From Phenylobacterium parvum (lineage in GTDB: Bacteria; Pseudomonadota; Alphaproteobacteria; Caulobacterales; Caulobacteraceae), in contig NZ_CP029479.1 in the NCBI RefSeq assembly GCF_003150835.1, positions 310,001 through 374,000 of the forward strand: a stretch of DNA of 64,000 nt. Reading direction: 5' to 3'. The notes beneath the pieces are model-generated. The model was not told the origin of the DNA. It saw nothing but the letters and a program-made list of their open reading frames with translations, and did not search any database. Positions 39,610-47,629 of this stretch are shown here, piece after piece (position 1 is the first letter of the stretch; the number at the start of each line of letters is the position of its first letter). The position numbers and the translations under genes were made by a program.

Positions 39610-39715
39610 GACCCCCTCCGGCCCGCATTCGCGGTCCACCTCCCCCTTGGGGGAGGAATGAAGACGTAATTGCTCCCCCAAGGGGGAGCTCCCGGCGAAG
39701 CCGGGTGAGGGGGTC
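39610..39715. repeat. Palindromic intergenic repeat, copy 6
   Basis: A full 106-bp copy with ends GACCCCCTC/GAGGGGGTC, first loop CCGCATTCGCGG and third hairpin CCCGGC-GAA-GCCGGG, located between two convergent stop codons (VOC and aminotransferase genes). Confidence 0.9.
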
Positions 39716-39737
39716 AACGGCCGCTCAGCGGAATCAC

Positions 39738-40892
39738 CTAGCCCGCGAAGGCGCACACCGCGGCGATGACCTGGTCCTGCACGTCGGGCTCCAGGTAGGG
39801 GTGCATGGGCAGACTGAGCACCTGGTCGCAGAGGGCCTCGGTGACGGGCAGGCCGCCGGGTGCGGGATAGCCGGCGTAGGGGCCCTGGCGATGCAGGGGC
39901 AGGGGATAGTAGACGGCGGTCGGGATCTCGGCGGCCCTCAGGTGGGCGGCGAGTCCATCGCGATCGGCGCACTTCACCGTGTACTGGGCCCAGGTGCTGC
40001 GGCCGCCGGGGATGACCACGGGGGTCTCAACCGCACCTTCCAGGCCCGCGGCGTAGCGGTCGGCCACCCGGTTCCGGGCCTCGATCTCGTCGGGGAAGAT
40101 GGCCAGCTTCTGGAGCAGGATCGCCGCCTGCAGGGTGTCCATGCGGGCGTTCATGCCGATCCGCATGTTCAGGTACTTCGGGTCATGGTCGAAAGTCCGG
40201 CCCTCCACATCGGACTTCACCGCCTGGCCGTGCACCCGCAGGCTGACCAGCAGGTCGTGCAGCCGGGCGTCCTTGGTCAGGACCGCGCCGCCGTCGCCAT
40301 AGGCGCCCAAGGGCTTGGCCGGGAAGAAGGAAGTGGTGGCGACGTCCGCCCAGTGGATGGGGTGATGGCCGTCGAGAGTGCAGCCGAATCCCTGTGCGGA
40401 GTCGGCGATCAGCTTCAGGCCATGCCGGCGGGCGATGTCCGCCAGGGCCGGATAGTCCGCCGGCTGGCCGAACAGGCAGACGGCCATGATGGCCCGGGGT
40501 GTCAGAACGCCCTCGGCCTTCACCGCGACGATCGCGGCCTCGAGCCGCTCCGGGTCCAGGGTGAAGGTATCCGGGCGGACGTCCACGAAGACCGGCGAGG
40601 CGCCGACCAGGGGCATGACCTCGGCCGTCGCGGCGAAGGTGAAGGAGGGGCAGAAGACGGCGTCGCCCGGCCCGATTCCCCAGGCCATCAGGGGCAGCTG
40701 CAGGGCCTCGGTCCCCGACCCGCAGGACAGGACAAAGGGCGCCTCGCCAAACTCGCCTAGGGCCTTTTCCAGCTCGGCGATCTCGGGACCCATGATCCAG
40801 GCGCCCGAGCGGACGACCTTGAGGATGGCGTCCTCGAGGGGCTGGCCCAGGCGCTGGCGCTGGGCCTGGAGGTCGATGAAGGGAATCGGCAT
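39738..40892 (-). CDS. DegT/DnrJ/EryC1/StrS-family PLP aminotransferase
   Basis: A 384-residue sugar aminotransferase-type enzyme. It starts MPIPFIDLQAQRQRLG, has SCGSGTEALQLPLMAWGIGPGD, ADSAQGFGCTLDG and the PLP lysine Lys193 in SFFPAKPLGAYGDGG. Family members aminate nucleotide-linked keto-sugars for lipopolysaccharide, capsule or glycan synthesis. No other sugar nucleotide gene is nearby, so the pathway is open. The ATG at 40892 is the conserved start; the frame extends upstream without similarity. Confidence 0.92.
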   Translation of the reverse strand: MPIPFIDLQAQRQRLGQPLEDAILKVVRSGAWIMGPEIAELEKALGEFGEAPFVLSCGSGTEALQLPLMAWGIGPGDAVFCPSFTFAATAEVMPLVGASPVFVDVRPDTFTLDPERLEAAIVAVKAEGVLTPRAIMAVCLFGQPADYPALADIARRHGLKLIADSAQGFGCTLDGHHPIHWADVATTSFFPAKPLGAYGDGGAVLTKDARLHDLLVSLRVHGQAVKSDVEGRTFDHDPKYLNMRIGMNARMDTLQAAILLQKLAIFPDEIEARNRVADRYAAGLEGAVETPVVIPGGRSTWAQYTVKCADRDGLAAHLRAAEIPTAVYYPLPLHRQGPYAGYPAPGGLPVTEALCDQVLSLPMHPYLEPDVQDQVIAAVCAFAG

Positions 40893-40996
40893 GACGCACC
40901 CCAAACCGGAAACAGGCGGGCGCTTCTTAAGGGCGCCCGCCCGCATCCGCCAGACACGCTTGTTTTCGCATCGTTTCGGCGCCCGGGGGGGTCGCC

Positions 40997-42580
40997 TCAA
41001 ATCTGCTTGGCGCGGCCTTCCCAGTAGGGCGCGCGGACCTTGTTGCGCTGGATCTTGCCCGCCGCCGACCGGGGCAGGTCGGTGACGAAGTCGAGGCTGC
41101 GCGGGACCTTGAACGAGGGCAGGGTGCGGCGGCCGAAATCCAGGATCTCGCGGGCGAGTTCCTCCGAGGGCGCGTAGCCTGGCTTCAGGAGGATGACCGC
41201 CTTCACCTGCTCGCCCCACTCGTCGTGGGGCACCCCCACTGTGGCGGAGTCGGCCACGGCGTCGTGCTTGATCAGCTCGTTGTCGACTTCCTGCGGGTAG
41301 ATGTTGACCCCGCCGGAGATGATGGTCTCGGCGCTGCGGCCCGTGAGGAAGAGGTAGTCGTCCTCGTCGAAATAGCCGACGTCGCCCATGGTGAAGAAGC
41401 CGTCCACCCGGCTGGCGTTGGTCTTGGCTTCGTCCTTGTAATACGAGAAGCCGCCGCCCGGGGGCAGCTGGTGGTAGATGCCGCCAGCCTGGCCGTTAGG
41501 CAGGTCCTTGCCGTTCTCGTCCAGGATCCGGACCTGCAGGAGGGCCGGGCGCTTGCCGACGCTGCCCGGCTTCTTCAGCCATTCGTGGGAATCGATCGCG
41601 AAGCCCGCGCCGCCTTCGGAGCCGGCGTAGTACTCGGACAGGATGGGGCCGAACCACTCGATCATCGCGTGCTTGACCTCGGGCGGGCAGGGCGCGGCGC
41701 CGTGGACGATGTACTTCACGTGGTCGACCGGGTAGCGCGCCTTGACCTCGGCGGGCAGGGCCAGAAGCCGCTGGAACATGATGGGCACCAGGTGCAGGTG
41801 CGTCACCCTGCGCTCGTGGATCGCCTTCAGGACCTGCTCGGAGTCCCACTTGTCGATAAAGACCAGGGGCGCGCCGGCGCCCATGGCGGCGCGGACGTCG
41901 AAGGCCAGGGGTGCTGCGTGATAGGCGGGGCCGGCGCAGAGCTGGACCGAGGTCTCGCTGTCGTAACCGCGCATCAGGTACATGGCTGGCGGGGTCGCGA
42001 TGGCGTTGGGCCGGTGCACGCCCTTGGGTCGCCCGGTGGTGCCCGAGGTGTACATCATGGCGTTGCCGAGGACCGGGTCGTCGATGTCGCTTCCGTCGAA
42101 GGCGTCGAGGGCGGCCTGGTAGGCCTCGAAACCGTCGATCGCGCCGTCGACCGCCAGCCTGACCAGGAGGTCCGGGCATTCGGCGGCGGCGGGGCCGACG
42201 GCGGCCACGCGGGCGTCGCCCACCAGGGCCTTCGCCTCGCAGTCGCGGATGATGTAGGCGATCTCCTCGGCGGTCAGGTGCCAGTTGACCGGGGTGATGC
42301 GGATCCCCGATCGCAGGGTGGCGGCAAGGACCTCGACGAACTCCACCCGGTTCGAGCAGACCAGGGCCAGGGAGTCGCCGGCCTTAAGGCCCCGGGCGCG
42401 CAGCAGGCGCGCCAGCTTGTTGGCGTTGGCGTTGACCTTGGCGAAGGTGTGGGGCGTGCCATCCGGGTCGTAGACGGCGATCTTTCCGGGGGTGCGGGCG
42501 GCCCAGCAGGCGGTGGTCATTCCGACCTGGCCGGCGGCTTCCAGGCGCGCCATGAACTCAGGGTTCAGCAAATCGTTCAT
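40997..42580 (-). CDS. Acyl-CoA synthetase (AMP-forming)
   Basis: A 527-residue ANL-superfamily ligase that activates a carboxylic acid to its CoA ester via an acyl-AMP. The P-loop YTSGTTGRPKGV is at 177-188, YYAGSEGG at the middle, MGDVGYFDEDDYLFLTGR is the hinge region, and the catalytic Lys lies in RSAAGKIQRNKVR near residue 514. GGGAGGAA precedes the ATG. The substrate is probably a medium/long-chain or aromatic/steroid acid; the P450 cluster 15 kb away could use such esters, but this is inference. Confidence 0.92.
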   Translation of the reverse strand: MNDLLNPEFMARLEAAGQVGMTTACWAARTPGKIAVYDPDGTPHTFAKVNANANKLARLLRARGLKAGDSLALVCSNRVEFVEVLAATLRSGIRITPVNWHLTAEEIAYIIRDCEAKALVGDARVAAVGPAAAECPDLLVRLAVDGAIDGFEAYQAALDAFDGSDIDDPVLGNAMMYTSGTTGRPKGVHRPNAIATPPAMYLMRGYDSETSVQLCAGPAYHAAPLAFDVRAAMGAGAPLVFIDKWDSEQVLKAIHERRVTHLHLVPIMFQRLLALPAEVKARYPVDHVKYIVHGAAPCPPEVKHAMIEWFGPILSEYYAGSEGGAGFAIDSHEWLKKPGSVGKRPALLQVRILDENGKDLPNGQAGGIYHQLPPGGGFSYYKDEAKTNASRVDGFFTMGDVGYFDEDDYLFLTGRSAETIISGGVNIYPQEVDNELIKHDAVADSATVGVPHDEWGEQVKAVILLKPGYAPSEELAREILDFGRRTLPSFKVPRSLDFVTDLPRSAAGKIQRNKVRAPYWEGRAKQI

Positions 42581-42767
42581 TCAAATTCCTCCCTGGAGCG
42601 CCGCATTCTTTGGCGTGCGCCTCCAAACCCAAATCACAATCGTCGAGGCGCTGTTGGGGCGACCGGAGCCGCAATAGACCCCGCCCGGGAAAACTCCCGA
42701 CCTTCAGGGGCCACAATAGACAGCGGGCGGCGCCGCCGACAACAGGTCGCGGCCCCTTCGGAAGATG

Positions 42768-43181
42768 TCAGGCGCCCCGGGGCGCCGCCCGGCGCCAGGC
42801 CAGGGCTCCGGCCGCGGAGGCCGTGGCCGAGGCGAAGGTTCCCCAGGCGATGTCGATGAGGCTGACGTGGACCGGCCAGACCGCCAGGGTGGCCTGGTTG
42901 GTCAGGTCGTAGGTTGCGTAGGCGAAGGCGCCCAGGGCGGCGCCCCGCAGGGCGGCGGCCCTCGGCCCGCCCCCGGCCAGGACGGCCGGCCGTACGGCCA
43001 GCAGGACCAGCCCGGTCACGTACATCAGGTAGAAGGCCCCGGCGGCGTCGAGCCTCAGGCCCGGCGCGAGCAGGGCGCCAAGGGCGGGCTTGTAGAGCCG
43101 CTCGAACATCTGGGTCAGCCAGAGGGCGTCCAGAACGCCGAAGGCTGCGCCGACGCCCAGCCAGGTCAGAACCCATCGCAT
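42768..43181 (-). CDS. DUF2177 family membrane protein
   Basis: A 137-residue integral membrane protein with four hydrophobic helices. The DUF2177 hallmarks DALWLTQMFERLYKPALG and YATYDLTNQATL are clear. Function unknown. It is divergently arranged with a flavin amine oxidase/DUF1365 pair, a neighbourhood seen in other alphaproteobacteria, with 148 bp between the two starts. Confidence 0.87.
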   Translation of the reverse strand: MRWVLTWLGVGAAFGVLDALWLTQMFERLYKPALGALLAPGLRLDAAGAFYLMYVTGLVLLAVRPAVLAGGGPRAAALRGAALGAFAYATYDLTNQATLAVWPVHVSLIDIAWGTFASATASAAGALAWRRAAPRGA

Positions 43182-43329
43182 GTCGAACCCTCCGGAAGAT
43201 CAGGGGCGCAGGCTGCACCAGACCGGCCCCGGCGGCGAGTCCTCTCTTGCGCCGGGCCCTTGCATACCTCAGGTCTCTGGGGTCAATGGGGCCGCCGGAG
43301 CGCCCGGCCAGGTCTCCAGGAGCCTCCCC

Positions 43330-44664
43330 TTGCCCGACGTCGCCCCCGACGCCCCGCCCGCCCGCCGCATCGTCGTGATTGGCGGCGGAGTCGCCGGACT
43401 CTCCGCCGCCTGGCGGCTCGGGGAGGTCGCGCAGGTGACCGTGCTGGAGGCCGACGACCGGCTGGGCGGCCACGCCAACACCGTCAATGCGCCGGGCCCG
43501 CGCGGCGAGACGCCTGTGGATACGGGCTTCATTGTCTACAACGAGGACAACTACCCCAACTTCACCGCCCTACTGGCGCACCTGGGCGTCGCCAGCCAGC
43601 TGGCGGACATGGGCCTGTCGGTATCCCTCGACGACGGCGGCCTTGAGTACTCGTCCAACGCCCTCCTGGCGCAGAAGCGGAACCTGCTTCGCCCCCGGTT
43701 CTGGCGGATGGTCGCCGATATCCTGCGCTTCTACCGGCGGGCGCCCGACGACCTGAAACGCCTGGAGGGGACGGGAACCTCGCTGGACGACTATCTCCAG
43801 GGCGGTGGGTTCGGCCCGGCCTTCCGGGATGACCACCTCCTGCCCATGGCCGCGGCCATCTGGTCGACCCCGCTGGAACGGATCGGCGACTACCCGGCCG
43901 CCTCCCTCATCCGCTTCTTCCTGAACCACGGGATGATGACCGTGACCGGCCGCGGGCTCTGGCGGACCGTGACGGGCGGCAGCCGGTCCTATGTCCGCCC
44001 GCTGGTCGCCGCCACGCGGGCCGAGTTCCGCACCGGGGCAAGGGTCGCCGGCCTGTCCCGCTCGGCCGAAGGCGTCCGCGTCCGGCTGGCCGACGGCGGG
44101 ACCCTCGACTTCGACGAGGCGGTCCTGGCGGTGCATGGCGACACCGCCCTGTCCCTCCTGGACGATCCCAGCCCGGAGGAGACCGCCCTTCTGGGCGCCT
44201 TCCGGTATGCTGCCAACCGGGTGATGCTGCATCGCGACCCGGCCCTGATGCCACGCCGCCGCGCCGCCTGGACGGCCTGGAACCACATCGGCTACAGCGA
44301 CCGGCCGGGCGAAGGCCCGGTAACCTACTGGATGACCTACCTCCAGAGCCTGAAGGGTGCGGGCGACCTGTTCGTCACCCTCAACCCGCCCGAGGGCTTC
44401 CAGCCCCAGGGCCTGGTGGCCGATATCCCCTACCAGCATCCGCTCTATGACGGCGCCGCCATCCAGGCCCAGGCGAGGCTCTGGTCCCTGCAGGGGGTGA
44501 GGCGCACCTGGTTCTGCGGGTCCTATTTCGGGCACGGCTTCCACGAGGACGCCCTGCAGTCCGGGCTCGCCGTCGCCGAGGGGCTGGGCGCCCCGCGCCG
44601 GCCCTGGAGCGTGCCGAACGAATCCGGGCGAATCCACCTGCCCGCCCCGCAGGCGGGGACCTGA
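43330..44664 (+). CDS. FAD-dependent amine oxidase-like oxidoreductase
   Basis: A 444-residue flavoprotein with the dinucleotide-binding motif IVVIGGGVAGLSAAWRL (about 14-30), LEADDRLGGHANTV, DTGFIVYNEDNYPNF, and the C-terminal WFCGSYFGHGFHEDALQSGLAVAE. This is the amine oxidase/protoporphyrinogen oxidase-like clade usually paired with DUF1365. The start is TTG at 43330 with AGGAG seven bases upstream; no ATG or GTG fits better. It is followed five bases later by the DUF1365 gene. Links to modified (cyclopropane or furan) fatty acids are reported for relatives; here that is inference. Confidence 0.9.
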   Translation: MPDVAPDAPPARRIVVIGGGVAGLSAAWRLGEVAQVTVLEADDRLGGHANTVNAPGPRGETPVDTGFIVYNEDNYPNFTALLAHLGVASQLADMGLSVSLDDGGLEYSSNALLAQKRNLLRPRFWRMVADILRFYRRAPDDLKRLEGTGTSLDDYLQGGGFGPAFRDDHLLPMAAAIWSTPLERIGDYPAASLIRFFLNHGMMTVTGRGLWRTVTGGSRSYVRPLVAATRAEFRTGARVAGLSRSAEGVRVRLADGGTLDFDEAVLAVHGDTALSLLDDPSPEETALLGAFRYAANRVMLHRDPALMPRRRAAWTAWNHIGYSDRPGEGPVTYWMTYLQSLKGAGDLFVTLNPPEGFQPQGLVADIPYQHPLYDGAAIQAQARLWSLQGVRRTWFCGSYFGHGFHEDALQSGLAVAEGLGAPRRPWSVPNESGRIHLPAPQAGT

Positions 44665-44669
44665 CCTCC

Positions 44670-45452
44670 ATGACTGCCTCGGGCATCTACGCCGGGGTCG
44701 TCACCCACGCCCGCCTGCGGCCGCGCCCTCACCGGCTGCGCTATCGCATCTTCATGCTTTTGCTCGACCTGGACGAGCTGCAGGGCCTGGACGCCCGCCT
44801 GAGGCGCTTCGCCGTGGGGCGGTTCGCCCTGACGGGATTCACGCCCAGGGACCACCTGGACCACACTGGCCGGGACCTGCGCGGCCAGGTGGAGGCCATC
44901 CTGGCGGACGCCGGGCTGGAGGGGGGCGGCCCTGTCCGGCTGCTGGCCATGCCGAGGATACTGGGCGGGGTCTTCAACCCCCTGACGGTCTGGTTCCTCC
45001 ACCGCCGGGACGGCGCCCTGTCGGCGGTGCTGTACGAGGTCCGGAACACCTTCGGTGAGAGCCACAGCTACCTGATCCCCGCCGCCCCGGGAGACGCCGA
45101 GGTCCTGTCCCAGTCCATCGACAAGGGCTTCTACGTCTCGCCCTTCATGGACATGGACCTCACCTACGCTTTCCGGATCCGCCCGCCGGGCGAGAAGGTG
45201 GCGGTCTCGATCAATGTCTCCGACGGCGAGGGCCCCGTGCTGGCCGCCGCCTTTTCGGGTGAGCGGCGTGAGATGACCGACGCCAACCTGCTGTCCGCCT
45301 GGCTGCGGAATCCGATGACCAGCCTCGGCGTCCTGGCCGCCATACACTGGGAGGCGCTCTGGATGTGGCTGAAGGGAGAGCCCATCCGCCAGCGTCCGCC
45401 GCCGCCTGCGACCCCGGTCACCCTCGCCCCGGCGGCGGTCCAGGAGGCGTGA
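44670..45452 (+). CDS. DUF1365 family protein
   Basis: A 260-residue DUF1365 protein: GVVTHARLRPRPHRLRYRIF at the start, PRILGGVFNPLTVWFLHR, YEVRNTFGESHSYL and SPFMDMDLTYAFRI, all family hallmarks. Function unknown, but it almost always accompanies the flavin amine oxidase that precedes it here and often a cyclopropane-fatty-acid synthase-like methyltransferase, which is absent from this locus. Confidence 0.92.
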   Translation: MTASGIYAGVVTHARLRPRPHRLRYRIFMLLLDLDELQGLDARLRRFAVGRFALTGFTPRDHLDHTGRDLRGQVEAILADAGLEGGGPVRLLAMPRILGGVFNPLTVWFLHRRDGALSAVLYEVRNTFGESHSYLIPAAPGDAEVLSQSIDKGFYVSPFMDMDLTYAFRIRPPGEKVAVSINVSDGEGPVLAAAFSGERREMTDANLLSAWLRNPMTSLGVLAAIHWEALWMWLKGEPIRQRPPPPATPVTLAPAAVQEA

Positions 45453-45536
45453 CCTGGGTCCGGGCGTGAAGGTCCCGGCCATCCCCGCATTGAACCCGGG
45501 CTGATCCACCCCACCTCTACGCGGGTTCCGAGGGGC

Positions 45537-46157
45537 GTGGAGGCGAAGGTGGTCGATTGGGTTCTCGCGGTCATCGCCGCCGGCGGCCTCGCGGGCGTGG
45601 CCGCCCTCATGTTTGCGGAGAACCTGTTCCCGCCCATTCCCTCGGAGGTCATCCTGCCCTTGGCCGGATACGCCGCGGCCCGGGGAGATCTGCCCCTGGC
45701 CGGGGTGATCCTCGCCGCCACCCTCGGCGCCGTCGCCGGGGCCTCGGTCTGGAAGGCCGCCGGCCGCCGGATTCCCGAGGCCGGACTGCGGTCCTGGGTC
45801 GACCGGCATGGACGCTGGCTGGCCCTGGAGGTCCGCGACCTGGACAGGGCGAAGGCCTTTTTCCAGCGCTGGGGCGGCCTGGCCGTCTTCCTGGGCAGGC
45901 TGGCGCCGGGGATCCGGACCCTGATCTCCCTGCCTGCAGGGATCCTGCGCATGCCTTGGGGGCGCTTCCTGGCCTGGACTACCGCCGGGACCTTTCTCTG
46001 GACCCTCGCCCTGACCCTGGCCGGCGCCGCCCTCGCCTCCCGCCACGACCAGGTGGCGGCCTGGCTCGATCCCGTCACGGAGATCCTGCTGGGGCTGCTC
46101 CTCGCCGCCTACCTCTGGCGGGTGTTCCGGCGTAGCCGGCGCCGCGACGCGGCCTGA
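45537..46157 (+). CDS. DedA family membrane protein
   Basis: A 206-residue DedA-type protein: AENLFPPIPSEVILPLAGYAAARG is the conserved segment 1, and FLGRLAPGIRTLISLPAGILRMP is segment 2, with the arginines expected in the active fold. About five hydrophobic helices. DedA proteins act in phospholipid flipping (undecaprenyl phosphate or phosphatidylethanolamine recycling) in the inner membrane. Start GTG at 45537; no closer ATG with a better site is seen. It lies 84 bp after DUF1365. Confidence 0.9.
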   Translation: MEAKVVDWVLAVIAAGGLAGVAALMFAENLFPPIPSEVILPLAGYAAARGDLPLAGVILAATLGAVAGASVWKAAGRRIPEAGLRSWVDRHGRWLALEVRDLDRAKAFFQRWGGLAVFLGRLAPGIRTLISLPAGILRMPWGRFLAWTTAGTFLWTLALTLAGAALASRHDQVAAWLDPVTEILLGLLLAAYLWRVFRRSRRRDAA

Positions 46158-46217
46158 CACCCCTTTCCACCGGCGCCTCCCCGTGCTTTGCAGGGAGAAG
46201 CGAGAGGGAGGACGGGC

Positions 46218-46955
46218 ATGGCTTCGCGAAAGGGCGTCTGCCTTGTGGTCGGCGCCGGTGACGGACTGGGATCCGCGGTCGCGCGGGCCTTTGCGGCCGA
46301 GGGACTGACGATCTGCATCACCCGCCGCGCGCGCAACCTCGACCGGCTGGAGGCCCTGGCTGACGAGATCCGCGCCGCCGGCGGGGAGGCCCATGCCTTC
46401 GGTTGCGACGCCCGGGAGGAAGCCGAGGTGGTCGCCCTTTTCGACCGGATCGAGGCCGAGATCGGCCCGCTCGAGGTCGTCGTCTTCAACATCGGCGCCA
46501 ATGTCCGCTTCCCCATCGTCGAGACCACCGCCCGGGTCTTCACCAAGGTCTGGGAAATGGCCTGCTTCGGCGGCTTCCTGGCGGGGCGCGAGGCGGCGCG
46601 GGTGATGGCGCCGCGCGGGCGCGGGACACTGATCTTCACGGGCGCGACGGCGTCCATCCGGGGGCGCGAGGGCTTCGCCGCCTTCGCCGCCGCCAAGGCC
46701 GGCCTGCGCGCCCTGGCCCAGAGCCTGGCCCGGGAGCTGGGCCCGCAGGGCGTGCATGTGGCCCACGTGGTGATCGATGGCGCCGTGGACGGAACCTTCA
46801 TCCGGTCCATCCGCGGGGAGGTCGACGACCTCCTCGCCCGCGACAGCATCCTGAAGCCCGCCGACATCGCGGCCGCCTACCTCCAGTTGCACCGCCAGCC
46901 GCGCTCGGCCTGGACACACGAGATGGACCTCCGGCCCTGGTCGGAAACCTGGTAG
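46218..46955 (+). CDS. Atypical SDR-family protein without the catalytic Ser/Tyr
   Basis: A 245-residue SDR with Gly motif VGAGDGLG (11-18), NIG at 91-93 and a Rossmann fold. At the active site the usual Tyr is Phe156 (FAAAK) and the Ser 13 residues earlier is Ala143, whereas Lys160 is kept. Classical SDR chemistry is therefore doubtful; the protein may bind NAD(P) and act as a partner, or use another acid. GAGAGGGAGG precedes the ATG. Its stop lies 19 bases before a DsbA-like isomerase gene. Confidence 0.85.
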   Translation: MASRKGVCLVVGAGDGLGSAVARAFAAEGLTICITRRARNLDRLEALADEIRAAGGEAHAFGCDAREEAEVVALFDRIEAEIGPLEVVVFNIGANVRFPIVETTARVFTKVWEMACFGGFLAGREAARVMAPRGRGTLIFTGATASIRGREGFAAFAAAKAGLRALAQSLARELGPQGVHVAHVVIDGAVDGTFIRSIRGEVDDLLARDSILKPADIAAAYLQLHRQPRSAWTHEMDLRPWSETW

Positions 46956-46974
46956 GCCGGAGAGGAAACCGCCC

Positions 46975-47586
46975 ATGACCCGCACCGTCGACTTCATCTT
47001 CGATTTCGGAAGCCCCAACGGCTACCTGTCCTGGAAGGTGCTGCCCGGGATCGCCGCCCGGACAGGGGCCAAGCTCAACCTGATCCCGTGCCTGCTGGGC
47101 GGGATCTTCAAGGCCACCGGCAACCAGTCCCCCGCCCAGGCCTTCGGGAGCATCCGGGGCAAGCTGGCGTACGAAAACCTGGAGACCCAGAGGTTCGTGG
47201 CCCGGCACGGCCTGACGGCCTACCGCTTCAACCCGCACTTCCCGGTCAACACCCTGCTGATCATGCGCGGCCTGGTGGCGGCGCGCCGCGCCGGTGTGGA
47301 GGACGCCTACCGCGAGGCCGTGCTGTCAGCCATGTGGGAGCAGGGCCTGAAGATGGACGACCCCGAGATTGTCGCCGGGGTGCTGGCGGGGGCGGGCCTG
47401 GACGCCCGGGCCCTGCTGGAGGCGACCCAGGACCCGGAGGTCAAGGCCGAACTGGTCGCGAACACCGAGGCGGCGGTGGCCCGCGGGGTCTTCGGGGTGC
47501 CAACCTACTTCGTCGGCGACGAGATGTTCTTCGGCAAGGAGAGGCTGGGCCAGGTGGAGGAAGAGCTCCTCAGGGCGCCGGCCTGA
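46975..47586 (+). CDS. 2-hydroxychromene-2-carboxylate isomerase/DsbA-family protein
   Basis: A 203-residue thioredoxin-fold protein of the kappa GST/NahD class: FDFGSPNGYLSWKVLPGIAA at the start (SPNGY replaces the CxxC), then RFNPHFPVNTLLIMRGL and GVFGVPTYFVGDEMFFGKERL. NahD isomerises hydroxychromene carboxylate in naphthalene degradation using glutathione. The surrounding genes give no aromatic-catabolic context, so the true substrate is open. No signal peptide; cytosolic. Confidence 0.88.
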   Translation: MTRTVDFIFDFGSPNGYLSWKVLPGIAARTGAKLNLIPCLLGGIFKATGNQSPAQAFGSIRGKLAYENLETQRFVARHGLTAYRFNPHFPVNTLLIMRGLVAARRAGVEDAYREAVLSAMWEQGLKMDDPEIVAGVLAGAGLDARALLEATQDPEVKAELVANTEAAVARGVFGVPTYFVGDEMFFGKERLGQVEEELLRAPA

Positions 47587-47629
47587 CGGCGGCTTGCCAG
47601 GCCCGGGCCGAGGCCCGAGACTTGTCGCC

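Noticed and set aside
46975..47586. Naphthalene degradation operon based on the NahD-like gene
   Set aside because: No dioxygenase, dehydrogenase or ferredoxin genes of such a pathway lie nearby.
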